Of a stretch of 64,000 nucleotides of DNA, positions 15,316 through 31,807 are shown in pieces. Position 1 is the stretch's first letter. Every line of letters starts with the position of its first letter. The position numbers and the translations under genes were made by a program. Source of the DNA: Ecdyonurus torrentis (Eukaryota > Arthropoda > Insecta > Ephemeroptera > Heptageniidae); assembly GCA_949318235.1 (NCBI GenBank), contig OX439131.1:35916805-35980804 (forward strand), in the 5' to 3' direction. The notes beneath the pieces were generated by a model that was not told where the DNA came from, searched no databases, and worked only from the letters and a program-made list of their open reading frames with translations.

Positions 15316-15554
15316 AGTCGAAGACAAATAAAAAGTTACAATTTAAACTTGCTCGCCTAATTTATGCGCCTCGGATTTTTACCTTACATTTCCGTTCTTT
15401 CAAAAAATTTATACAAAACTCACTAGTGAGTTTTATGTAAATATTTTGAAAGTAGTACGTGAATGTATAAGGTAAAAATCTAATTTCAACATAAAGCTTG
15501 AGGCGCGCAAATGAGGAACAAATTTAAATTCTAACTTTTTATTTGTCTTCGACT
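15316..15554. mobile_element. palindromic MITE at the 3' end of the transporter gene
   Basis: Inverted repeat of about 239 bp with ends AGTCGAAGACAAATAAAAAG and its complement. The arms keep pairing inward through TTTAAA, GGTAAAAATC and the CTCACTAGTGAG centre. It begins 176 bp after the transporter stop codon. The terminal repeat carries AATAAA at 15327-15332, the first such hexamer downstream of the gene. Confidence 0.85.
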
Positions 15555-16314
15555 TCACATACCTATACATATAATATACTATCGATTTTTATTAAATCAA
15601 ATTAATTTAAAGGGAATTGACAAAAAGAAAAATCTAATAAGGCATAAATGTAATTAAAGATAAAGTAAGTTATCTATATTCCATGACTACGTAAGCTGTA
15701 TTAAAATACAAAATATTTTGTAAGACAAATTATGATACATTGCATCATATAATATCAATTTGTAGAATGATATTAAGTATAATTGATATATATCTTTATA
15801 GTTAAGCAAAATATAATCTAAGTAAACTTACAGAATAGTTTTATATTTCAAAAATATAAGTGTTTTCTTGTAGTTGTTTTACTATTTAAATGTAGATTTT
15901 ATTAATTGTTAAAATAAAATTTCATCATGTTGCAATATTGTTTTATATGGATGGATATATTTCATATTTTATAAAATGAAAATACAATATAAGAAACAAT
16001 CAATAATCAGTGTTCTTATTTTTACATTTCATTTATTATTTTTTTTTACTCATATTCAAGGTTATAAACCTTGCTCATATTATATTTATGATTTTTAAAA
16101 CAAATGTTAGAACAGAATTGGTGACAGGTTTTAAATTGTAACATTTAAAAAACCTTAAAAACATTTAAAAACATTAAAAACATTAAACACAAAAAAACTT
16201 TAAAAACATTTAAACATGTATAAAAAAACCTATGCCCTATATGTATATTATATATACACCCTATATAAGCTATAACTATATAACTTTACTATTACATCAT
16301 ATATTTTATTTACA

Positions 16315-16623
16315 TATAGGGTGGTTTCATTCATGTTAAAGTCGACGTCATAAGTGAGTACTAAATAACATTGGCCGGTATAGGAAAATGGCACATTTTG
16401 CCAGTTTAAAAATATTTTGCAATTTTTTTGAGAACAATGATGCTGTTAACAGGTTGAATTAGTACCTCAAGTATGCAAGAAAAATAATAATGACCAAAAA
16501 ATAGCTGATTTTCCAAAGAAAATAGCCAAAAACTACGTTTGCCCTATGCTGAGCAATGTTATTCATAGCTCAAAAAGAGCATCGAAAAGCACTCAGAATG
16601 ACGTCATTCGTACACACCCTATA
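16315..16623. mobile_element. MITE family A, copy 3
   Basis: TATAGGGTGG at the left, CACACCCTATA at the right, with an interior nearly the same as copy 2 in the same orientation. It sits just beyond the 3' end of BTB gene 1 and has no counterpart in the duplicated flank of BTB gene 2. Confidence 0.85.
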
Positions 16624-16704
16624 GTTTCAAGATAATTTAATTGTAAAAAAAAAAAAAAGAAAAAAAATCTTCAAAGCATTCTTTTAAAACAATAAAAGCA
16701 AATC

Positions 16705-21962
<5,258 letters not shown>

Positions 21963-22309
21963 TTTGAATGCTCATTAAAAACTAAATTATGTTATCCAAC
22001 TATATACTTAAGAAATAAGTTTTAATCTGAAAATAAATAAAATGAAGTAATACGTATATATAAAAGCAAGTTCAGAGGTCAAATTGATGATAGATTCGTT
22101 GATTTGTCTACTTAATATTTATCTAATCCACTTTATCAAAAGTTCAAAGAATCATAATTATTCATATTTTAGTTCATTGACGTTTTTTTTTTTATTATTA
22201 TTGATTGATTGATTGTGTTTTATCTACGAATTGAATTGAATTATTTTTTAAAAATATTTTTTTTATATCATCATACAAAATATTGTTTTCAAGAGTATAA
22301 TACCAATTT

Positions 22310-22620
22310 TTGAGCTTAATATTGATTTTGACTTATTACATAGTACAAAAATTTCTTTTTATATGAGAAACAGAATTAAACAGTACAGCCTTCAAACATG
22401 TTATTATGAGTTCCACTGATTAAAGTACCTTTTCTGAAACTACATATCATAATGCTATATTTTGGGCTATTAACCTGATTTATACGGAGAATTATTTTAA
22501 TTTTATATATACAGTATACATATAGACTAATTCTCTCTTGATATATTATTTTTCTGCAATTACCTGTATAGTATGTAAACAAGATTTGTTATGTAGTACG
22601 TACGTACATAAACAGTACAT
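22310..22620 (-). pseudogene. 3' fragment of a BTB gene 3-like PHR exon
   Basis: The minus strand reads FRKGTLISGTHNNMFEGCT and then a stop. The same segment of BTB gene 3 reads FRKGTSISGPHNKMFEGCT and continues to its normal C-terminus. DNA similarity to about 31800-32140 runs through the gene 3 stop region and 3' UTR, with an internal deletion before 22560. The fragment lies just upstream of BTB gene 1, exactly where gene 3 itself lies relative to BTB gene 2. It is a broken by-product of the duplication. Confidence 0.85.
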
Positions 22621-22725
22621 CGTAGTTCCTACATGAAGCACATCTTTATTGTAGGAGTGTACACATATTTTTATTAAATTAATGTAAAGTGTTAACAAAA
22701 TCCCATAAAACGTAAATGTAATTAA

Positions 22726-23395
22726 GGTACTACTTTAGGGTAGCGATGTTGTCGTAAAGTTCAATTTTATATCATTATTTAGCTTTATAATAAACCAAGG
22801 AACAATTTTCTATACTCCAAAAAGTTTTTACTCAAATAAATTTTCCGCAAATGAGCCTCAAAGTTGGTGTTTTTTTTTTTTTGGGTTTCGCCCCCTTTAG
22901 CATGCACAAGATACAAAACTTCAAGCTCAACGTGTGCAAAATTGAATTGATGAACTTCTCAATAAAAAATACTAGCGTGATCTACAGACACACTTTTAAT
23001 GAATTTGAGATTTAAAACACTTTTTATGAGATTTTTACGGAGAAAAAAAAATATTGAAGATTTGCATATACAATTAACATGGGTCGATTTGCGATAATTT
23101 TTTTCTCGGCAAGTACTTTCTAGAAAAATCTAAAAAATCATTTTTCATTAAAAGTCAACACGAAGAACAAGCTAGTATTTTTTTAACCACTGAAAAAAAT
23201 TAAAAATGGGGCAAAATCGGGGCTCAAATATAGACTTATTAGCATAGAGGGCGGGGCATTTTGCGGTACTTTGACGCTCTGTTGTGACAAGAGTTTTTAA
23301 GATAGAATTTTTTTGATTTCATTTTTGGGTACAGCAGCTTTAACCTATTTCAGAATAATAATAATAAAAATACACTCCTACCCTAAAGTAGTACT
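22726..23395. mobile_element. piggyBac-like non-autonomous element with TTAA target duplication
   Basis: The ends GGTACTACTTTAGGGTAG and CTACCCTAAAGTAGTACT are inverted repeats, and each is flanked by TTAA (22722-22725 and 23396-23399). The 670-bp interior has no long open frame. The paralogous flank near 15650 reads ATGTAATTAAAGATAAAG without the element, giving an empty-site comparison. TTAA duplications are typical of piggyBac-type transposition. Confidence 0.8.
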
Positions 23396-23525
23396 TTAAG
23401 GAAAAGGTATGTTATCTATAATCCGTAAGAATGAAAGCTATATTAAAATACAAAATATTTTAAAAGGGAAATTATGATACATTGCGCCATAGTAGTTTGT
23501 ATTATGTAAAATGTATATACCTATC

Positions 23526-24039
23526 AGTCTTGTACCTAAATTTTCTGTAACGTTAAGTTAATTTCATATCAAAAAATTATAACTTTAACAATAACGTTAA
23601 CTCAACTATATATAACTAATATAACGTTAACCCCAACTATAACGTTACCTTTAACGTTTACCTGCATTAAATATAACGTTAACAGCTTTTTTAGACGATA
23701 GTTATTTTTTATGATTAATCATTAGTTTAATAATTTATAAAGTAAATATTTTACTTATATTTACTCATTTATAATTAAAAGGTTAATTTTATTTATTATT
23801 TCTCTCAGCTCGTCAGTTGATTTTGTTTTTTTAGTCAGTATAAAGTAAAAATTTCTTTCAAAAAGTAACGTCATAGTTATCGCTATGTTTTATTAATATG
23901 TATAATAAAATAATAACGCTATGTTATTATAACTATAACGTTACTTTTTGCAATGTTGTTATATACTATAGAAATAACCAGTTAACGTTATATATAGTTA
24001 ACTTAACGTTAACGATTTTTCGTTAACGACTACAAGACT
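23526..24039. mobile_element. AGTCTTGTA-ended element with TAACGTTA motifs, copy 1
   Basis: CAGTCTTGTA at the left and TACAAGACT at the right. The interior is an imperfect palindrome dense in AACGTTA/TAACGTT. It shares sequence with 28015-28487. Confidence 0.7.
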
Positions 24040-24351
24040 GAACCTAAAACTATTGTTATTAGTAGAAATGTGTTTGAGTTTATTAATATGAATTAAGATC
24101 TGGAAAAAAATAAAAAAAAAAAAATAATACTGGTGTTATTCTGAACTGTCAATATGAACTGTCAATAATATTTTGCAAATATTTTATTTAAGTTATTATG
24201 TAATTAGCATGGTAATTAGATTATAATTAAAAAAATTTGATGAGACCCATTGTAACATATTGAGACCCATTGTTATATATTGTAACATATTATATAATGA
24301 TGTGATGTTACTGTATAAACTCCCCATGTCTCAATATTTTATGTGTTATAA

Positions 24352-24469
24352 TAATGATGTTTTAAAAACCTATTTTCTGCTACTAAAATGACGATCCACT
24401 ATGGTTATTCAAATGTATATAATGCGCATTTTTTGGTGCAAGAAAACAGGGTTAACGAACAACACTAAT
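24352..24469. mobile_element. MITE family B, copy 2 (degenerate left end)
   Basis: CTACTAAAATGACGATCCAC, TGCGCATTTTTTGGTGC and GGGTTAACGAACAACACT match the family. The left terminal repeat is eroded (GTTTTAAAAACC). Confidence 0.7.
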
Positions 24470-24520
24470 ACATAATAGACAACTTCACATATAATCAGCA
24501 CTTGTCACTGCCAATGGTCA

Positions 24521-25133
24521 TCAGGTTGATCACTGGCAAGGGTCATCATTAGTTTTATGTTAATTTTGACCTGGTATAGGGCTTACAATGTTAAATTAAG
24601 GGTTTTGATTTTTGAATTACTTGCTTCAAAATTGTTAAAACATAATAAATCACACATCATCATAAAGTAAAAAGCACAACTTAAAAAGTATTTAGGATGC
24701 GAACGAGCCTCAGTAAAGGAACGAGGTGAAAAACGTGTCCAAAGTCGACTCCAAATGAGGGTCTGGGTTCCACCAGTAATTTTAGTTTCTCATTGTTAAT
24801 ATTTCAAATATTATGGTAATAAAATATGTCATTTTGATCCATGTATTAAAAATTTAGCTTTGAAAAGAGATATTTCTGGTAGAACCCAGACTCTCATTTG
24901 GAGTCGCCTTTAAGTACGTTTTTCTCTTTGTTCCTTTTACTGGGGCTCGCTAACATCCTAAATACTTTTTGAGTTGTGCTTTTTAATTTACAATGCTGTG
25001 CGATTTAACGTGTTTTAACAATTCTGAAGTAAGAAATTCAATAATCAAAGCCCTCAATTTAACATGGTTAGCCCTATATTAGGACAAAATTAACATAAAA
25101 CTAACGATGACCTTTGCCAGTGATCAACCTGAA
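24521..25133. mobile_element. 613-bp palindromic element
   Basis: Left arm TCAGGTTGATCACTGGCAAG pairs with right arm TTTGCCAGTGATCAACCTGA. Pairing continues for nearly 300 bp per arm, for example CTCCAAATGAGGGTCTGGGT with ACCCAGACTCTCATTTGGAG. The loop is short and AT-rich. No open frame was seen. A degenerate relative appears at about 28490-29040. Confidence 0.8.
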
Positions 25134-25511
25134 GCAAAATGAATCAAAATAATGAAGCAAAATATAATCTAATATATAAACGTACAAAACAATTTAGTGT
25201 TTTAAAAATATAATTATTTTACTGTAGATTTTATTAATTTCCTAAATAAAATTTCATCATGCTGGAATATTGTTTTTAAATGAATATTTTTCATTTTTTT
25301 AAAAAAAATGCAAACACAATATAAGAAGAGAACAAGGAGCAGTAGTGTTTTTATTTTTACATCTTTTTTTTTCCACTTTTTTCTATGATTTATAAACAAA
25401 CAAATGCAATGTTATAACAAATGGTGAAAGATTTTAAACTATTGTAATTAAAATTGAAAAAACATCAAACACACACACATACATATATAATATATATATT
25501 TATATATGTGT

Positions 25512-25513
25512 GT

Positions 25514-25581
<68 letters not shown>
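25512..25581. repeat. (TA)n microsatellite downstream of BTB gene 2
   Basis: About 35 TA units, about 145 bp past the stop codon of BTB gene 2. Confidence 0.9.
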
Positions 25582-25586
<5 letters not shown>

Positions 25587-25726
25587 ACTTTCTAAGTTTG
25601 TGGTTACGCAATCAATTATATTCTTAAGTGTCAAATTATTGATTTTATTTATATTAGTTTCAAGGCAATTAATTTTATTTAAAAAAAAAAAAGCATACGT
25701 TTGATGTAAGAAAATAAAATATCTCA

Positions 25727-28697
25727 TTAATGCTCTGTTATCACTGAATATACAAAGTCTTTGTCTCCCAAATACCAATAATAAACACTTTTACCATTAA
25801 AATAATCATTGCGACGATTGTTCGATATTCTTCGTGTTTCTGTAGAGTCAGGCAAGCTCAATGGATACCTACCTGATGTATGTAAAATGACCTTTATTTT
25901 GTAATCAAAAAGTGATTCCTCGCTAGAATCTCTATCATTGTACATTGGTATTGGTTGGGTAAAATTAACAGTAATGAAAGTATTACATTTTACTTTACCT
26001 TCAAAATGAACAGAACCTACAACTTCTAACTTATTTTTTATTAAATAAATCGTTAAATCTTCATTGTATGTAGTAGAGTAACGATGAGCTGAATGCATTG
26101 ACACAAAATAATTATTTTTTTCTGCATCATAAGAATTTCTACAATGAATTTGAGTTGGAATTTGAACGCCAATAACATTTCTATTATTATAAATATTTTC
26201 AGCAGACGAAGATGTAGAATACAAATCAAAGGTGTTTACTTCTATTGCAAAAGTTTCTCCTCTTAATTTACAAATACTTGAACCACCTCCTAATACTTCA
26301 AAATAAGAAGGTGAATGACGACGGCCCCTAGAAATATTGTTAGATGATAGATTTGTAGGCATTGGCAGTACACCCGGAGAATTTAGGTTGAAAATCACAG
26401 ACAAACTTTCACTGTACGTAAGAATTTTAGAAGTAGCCTGCATGTTTGCAAATTCACTAGGCTCAAAGGTGAGAAAGCGGATGAGTCCAAGAGCGTCGCC
26501 CAAGACAAGTCTGAGAGACTCGGGCTCTTGTGGCAAGCCTCTACGTAAAGCTTCGCTAATGGCCCAGCGAAGACTCGCCTCGTACAGTTTCACCTCGGAG
26601 CTCACGTTGAGGTCATCTCGTGACAGGAAACCAACCAGAGCAGTCTGCGGAATCTTAGTGAAAGCAGGGTCCTTCATCGCCTCGTCCGTTCTCCACTCGA
26701 TGATCTGAATATATAAAGGTTCGGATTTATAAATAGTATATTCCAGATTTCTGTGCAAGTTGTTATCGTTACCTGAAGAGCAGCTTCTTTGATGATATCG
26801 TCATTTGCATTTTGTGCACAAATGTAACCTCGCCACACGTTGTTGGGGTAGAGATTTGCCCAGAGATACGCTCGGCACTGATGCACAAGAACTGGAATCT
26901 GCAGTCGTGAAGCCGTGTGCAGCAGCTCGCACGCCTCGGAGAAACTTGTCAGGCACACAGATCCAGAGTACACGAAACTAGGAGGAATGTATTAATCAAT
27001 AATCGTTTAAGGGAGTATACGTAGGTAATATGGTAGCACAGAGTAATATTGAATTGTTAAGAAGAAGTCGATCACTATGGCATAGCAGCTGTTTTTTAAT
27101 TTAAGTTAACCTACTGCCTTAAAATTCATCAAAATTATGCATACGTTTTTATCAACGTAAATTTAAAGCCTGCTATATACTGTATAGCGTAACTAATGAA
27201 AAATTTAATATTATTGCTATTGTGTGGTTTCAGTATAATATACTTACCTCAATACATATTCAAATATTTTCGGAGTAATATCTTTAATTTTTACAAGATA
27301 TATATCAGTACCATTGAAAATTGCCTCGAAAATTGGACTTGCGCGAGCAAAGAATACTTTGTGGCCTGGAAATAACTGTATTTTTTTATATTAATTTCAA
27401 TGTTAATATCAGTAGGTATATGTACAATGTACATATAAGGAACATATCATATCAGGTACATATCAGGAAAATCATCGTGTTTATTAAGTTTACGCAAGCA
27501 CTAATTATAACAAAATAATAATAACGATTAATATTGCTGAATACTTTTGAATTGCTTAACTTTATTTATGCAACTGAAAAAAAAATAGTAAATTTAAATA
27601 ACATTTTAGTCTAGAGAAATGTAAATGGATGGAATATCCTGCTTACTTGTGTATTATTTTCAATTCCCACCTCAAATCTACAATCAGCGAGAATATTTCT
27701 ATTAAGCAGTTGCTGATTTCTTTGCTCCATTGAAAGAAATCCTTCTCGCCAATCAACATCATCACTTCTGGATTGATTTTCAGTTTTTAAGTCAAATTTG
27801 AAACGAGATTCAGGATGGTAGTCTTCCTCAAAACCTGCAGTTTCCTGATGCAAATAATATATTATGGTAAAATATAAAATAGGATTAACAATGACAATGA
27901 AAGTGGACTTCTTATTCAAATTCATAAGAATTATGAAACAAATGTATCTATTCATTATTCAGAGTTCATGTAATAGCAATTGATGTTCACATCAGATTTA
28001 TAGGCAACTACAAATCAGTCTTGTAGTCGTTTAACGTTAAGTTAACTATATCGTTAACTGGTTATTTCTATAATGTAGATTAACAGCATTACAAAAAGTA
28101 ACGTTATAATTATAGATTAACAAAAATTGAAGTTAACATAGCGATAACTATAACGTTACTTTTGGAAAATAACTTTTACTTTATACCGAATGAAAAACAA
28201 AATCAACTGACGAGGTGAGAGAAATGATAAAATATGATGAGTAAAAATATATAAGTAAAATATTAACTTATTTATACATTATTAACTTATGTGTTATGAA
28301 TAATCCAAAAAAAATACATATCGTCTAAAAAAAGCTGCTAACGTTGTGTAGTTAACGAAAGTTAACGTTAAAGGTAACGTTGGGGACAACCAAGAGTTAC
28401 CACGTTATCGTTAAAGTTATAGTATATAAAATTAACTTAACGTTAACGTTATAGAAAATTTACGTAACGACTGCTACAAATAATCAGAACACGTTCATGG
28501 CAAGGGTTATTAGGTCAACAAGAGCTTTTTTTTTATTATTATATTATTAGTTTTTTAAATTTTGGACTGTGGTATAATAGGGATTTTTTTTTTAATTTAA
28601 TTTATTTATTAGACACGGGTAGTTTAAAATAAAATGACACATTATAATATATAACAATGTTTGTCTCGTCAGTTTTACCTAATAACTATTATCTATC

Positions 28698-28732
<35 letters not shown>

Positions 28733-30057
28733 GAGAAACTGAAATTTCTGGCGGAATCCAACCTTTTATTTGAAGTTATTTTGAGCACTTTTTTCATCAT
28801 AATATGTTCCTGTTTGTTCACGAGAGCTAAATACAATTTGAAACAGTTTGAAACAATTTGAGGTGAGCTTTTTATTTTTGTTGAAGTGTAACTCAACGTG
28901 TTTTTTTTTAAAGATTCTGAAGCAAGAAATTGTAACTTAAAAAGCTTAATTTCATATGTAAAGGCTATAAAATTGAGATTAAACTCATAATGACCCTTGC
29001 CATGTGATCGACATAATGACTCTTGCCAATGACGTGTCGTGATTATCTGAAGTTGATCCCTGCGAAATAGCTTGATGTTTTCGATACTAAGTATCCATAT
29101 TTTATATAATATAATATAATTTATATTTATATATTTATATTTATTTTATATAATAATAATGTGTGCTTATACATACATGAGCTTATCATGTAAAAATTGT
29201 ATTATTACTTTCATGTTTTGGTTAATATGTGCGGTAGTTAGTTTATTTTTGGAGATTTTATTATTAAATTTGTCAATGAAGTACTTTATTTTTCTAAACT
29301 AGATACTTACAATGTTATTACCATTAGAGTCACTGTCATTAACAGTATGATGATTCCAAGTTTTTAAAAAATCATTTAAATTTATCGTAGTCAAGTTCAC
29401 TTCTTCAATCCTAAAATACATTATTAGAATAAATTTACTTCACTTAACTGCTACGTTGTAATGATTGTTTTCAGTTTACCTGTGACTTGGTGCACAGCAA
29501 TTTCTACAAAGTGTTTTTGAAATTTTGTTGCACTACACAAGAAAAATAAGAAAAATATCATAAATTATTAGCATAATTAATTAGCATACTGCATATAGAT
29601 ATTATTATAAAGAGGGGGGAAAAAGTTCAGTTTTTGTGCAAAGTGTCTATCGACAACATTTTACGCAATTAATGTCATATCAGCATGACATATAAAGAAA
29701 TTTGAATTAATTTTACAAACTCTGTTTTATTTTGATTTTACTAAAAATATAATTGTGTATTCTTATATAGTTGACTGTTTCTAATTGCATTGAATTGGAA
29801 TTTTTTTTAAATGTTTCAAAAGTTGTATATTTTAGTTATCACCCCAGCATAATTAAAACAGAATAAATAAATTTTGTTTTATTTTTCTGCATATCTATTT
29901 CATCTTACGGTAATATCCGACAAGTTAAAGGCACACATTGCACTTGAAAGTGAAATTGGCATAGGTGTTACTTGCTCCGAGGTGTCAGCTTCAGTCATTG
30001 AGCTCTCCTGCAACCAAATCGTAATTTTTTTTTTATTGAACACAAACACAAACACAA

Positions 30058-30150
<93 letters not shown>

Positions 30151-31453
30151 ATAAATCAGCATATTATACTGTATATTAATATAAGTTTCTTTCACACTTT
30201 AAACTGAAAATTATGAGAATATTATAAGTACACGGAAAAAAAAGATGTGCTAAATTTAAGTAGATTAGTATACTAACGCAAATAAGCCCGCGCCCTAGTA
30301 CATGCGTGCAAGATCTGAGTAACCTGCATCTCTAGCATAAGTGACGCTAAAACCCTAGCCCAAGATTTTATACCACCTGCGATCTAGGAGGAGCGGTACC
30401 TAGCGTCAGTTATAATCAGTATAGTTTTTATGTCACCTGAGATCTAGGAGGAGCGGCACCTGACTGCCAGCGCAGATGTACTTAACTCGCCTGAGCCGAT
30501 CTAGTATTCCCGCGAACTAGGAGCTAGCATTGCTAAAATCAGCCAATTTCCGTTTAAATGGCCACGTTTCTCTATTTTTCAGGAGACCATGAAGAAGGTA
30601 ATTAATTTTAAACTATCAGATTTATAAAAATACTTTAACTGTCTTAATTACCGCGTATTTCATGCAAATAGAATTATAAGTGACGATTTTACATAAAAAA
30701 TAAAAATGAAGTAATCGCACAGTCAAATAAGGTGCAAAATGAGTCGTCATGTAGTAACACAATGGTATATTATATTTGATATATTCATCGATATGGCCTA
30801 TGGTAGCCAAACCCGATCGACGCATTGAAAAAAAAAATGTCCCTCTGTCCCCCGCTACTAACAAATTATGATATGATTTATAATTATGTAATTTATATGC
30901 AAGTATATTTGCAAACAATTATAATAAACTAAGAATCCACCGCGGGAATTTTTCATTTCATTGAACATTTCAAATTATTACCAACGTTTATTTTTTGTAA
31001 TAATTAATAATTAAATTAATACACAAAATTACTTTAAAAAATCTCATGTACGCCATTTTGCGGTCCAATTCTAAAATTTAGCATATTAGTGCTAACTCAA
31101 ATATACTAGGGGTGAGTTTGCAAGCCCACCTCACCTGAGTCTATTTCTCCTGGCCGACAGGTATGCTATGCTGCGTGCAGGTAGGAGCGGGTCTAGCATA
31201 CCGCCCTACTAATTCTCAGTTAGGACTGTCTCTATTGCAAAACACAGCATTTTAATACTAGCTTTTTGCTTAATTTAAGTATATTTTATTTTCCGTGTAG
31301 TATAATTGTTTTTTTGTTTGACTGTATGTGTTTAATTAAATGTTGCACAAAATTTCTTACCGTTGAGTTTGAGGATGAATCCTCTATACCGTCAGCTGCG
31401 ATTTGCAATGAACGCATTGAAATACACATAAATATCAATAGCAGTCGTCTCAT
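25727..31453 (-). CDS. BTB gene 2: signal-peptide BTB-BACK-PHR protein
   Basis: Sister of BTB gene 1; predicted secreted, function unknown. Exons in transcript order: 31361-31453, 29909-30007, 29480-29532, 29311-29410, 27647-27844, 27248-27375, 26773-26977, 25727-26704, giving 617 residues. The leader begins MRRLLLIFMCISM and ends LQIAA. The N-terminal module has CNKISKTLCRNCC and INLNDFLKTW. BTB contains DCRFEVG, GHKVFFARASPIF and sequon N178-N-T; BACK contains EASLRWAISEALRRG and GLIRFLTF; PHR starts near residue 425 and ends FVYSVITEH. Exons 5-7 and the first half of exon 8 are almost the same DNA as in gene 1, while the PHR half carries many replacements and small indels. Intron 1 has gained a 1.06-kb transposon. 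The ATG lies only 354 bp from the stop codon of BTB gene 3, so its promoter must lie in or near the gene 3 3' end. Confidence 0.88.
28015..28487. mobile_element. AGTCTTGTA-ended element with TAACGTTA motifs, copy 2
   Basis: CAGTCTTGTAGTCG at the left, CGACTGCTACAAATAATCAG at the right, and many TAACGTT/AACGTTA motifs inside. It lies in intron 4 of BTB gene 2 and is related to 23526-24039 but in the other orientation. Confidence 0.65.
28490..29045. repeat. degenerate relative of the 613-bp palindrome
   Basis: GGCAAGGGTTATTAGGTCAA at the left and TGACTCTTGCCAATGAC at the right. The arm sequence AAGATTCTGAAGCAAGAAATT recalls the right arm of 24521-25133. It is more diverged, and a short TA tract lies at 28701-28728. 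Confidence 0.5.
30041..30149. repeat. (CA)n microsatellite in intron 1 of BTB gene 2
   Basis: CACAAA units grade into about 45 CA units. It is orthologous in position to the TG tract of BTB gene 1. Confidence 0.9.
30234..31299. mobile_element. TA-flanked DNA transposon in intron 1 of BTB gene 2
   Basis: The inverted ends CACGGAAAA and TTTTCCGTG are each flanked by TA, as in Tc1/mariner elements. AATTTAAGTA recurs just inside both ends in inverted orientation. The interior is GC-richer than the flanks and has a repeated block around GATCTAGGAGGAGCGG at about 30380 and 30441. No transposase frame was seen. Intron 1 of BTB gene 1 is only 247 bp and lacks it. Confidence 0.65.
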
Positions 31454-31807
31454 TTTGAATGCTCATTAAAAACTAAAAATAATATCAAACTTTGCTGAAG
31501 AAATAAGTTTTAATCTGAGATTAAATAAATTGAAGTGAAAGCAAGTTTACAGGTCAAATCGATGATACTTTTGCTGATTTGTTTATTTAAACTTGCTCTA
31601 ATCTACTTCTTAAAAGATTCAGATAATTATAATTATGCATATTTTATTTCATTGGCTATTTTATAATTGATGGATTGTGTTTGATTTAAAAATTGAATGC
31701 TTTAGCTTATTTGATTATTTTTTCTTTATTATTTTTGAAATACACCATTTTACATCATTACACACTATTGTTTTCAAGATTATTATAAAATATTCCAATT
31801 TTTAAGC
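31454..31807 (-). promoter_or_regulatory. compact spacer between BTB genes 3 and 2
   Basis: 354 bp that must hold both the 3' UTR of BTB gene 3 and the core promoter of BTB gene 2. It is conserved, with small changes, upstream of BTB gene 1 (21963-22310). The part next to the ATG is best conserved, including the complement of GAAATAAGTTTTAATCTGA about 45 bp upstream. No clear TATA box is seen for gene 2, while gene 1 has TTTTATATATAC at the matching place. Confidence 0.5.

Larger units (their letters stand above)
15141..16704. other. intergenic DNA, transporter to BTB gene 1
   Basis: No gene was seen. It holds the palindromic MITE at 15316, the left edge of a segmental duplication from about 15580, and MITE A copy 3. 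The transporter (+) and BTB gene 1 (-) converge here, so their 3' ends face each other. Confidence 0.7.
22621..25726. other. transposon-rich spacer between BTB genes 1 and 2
   Basis: No gene was seen. Apart from the insertions listed separately (22726-23395, 23526-24039, 24352-24469, 24521-25133), the remaining sequence matches the 3' flank of BTB gene 1 (about 15580-16700). It is therefore the duplicated 3' flank of BTB gene 2, enlarged by insertions. Confidence 0.75.
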
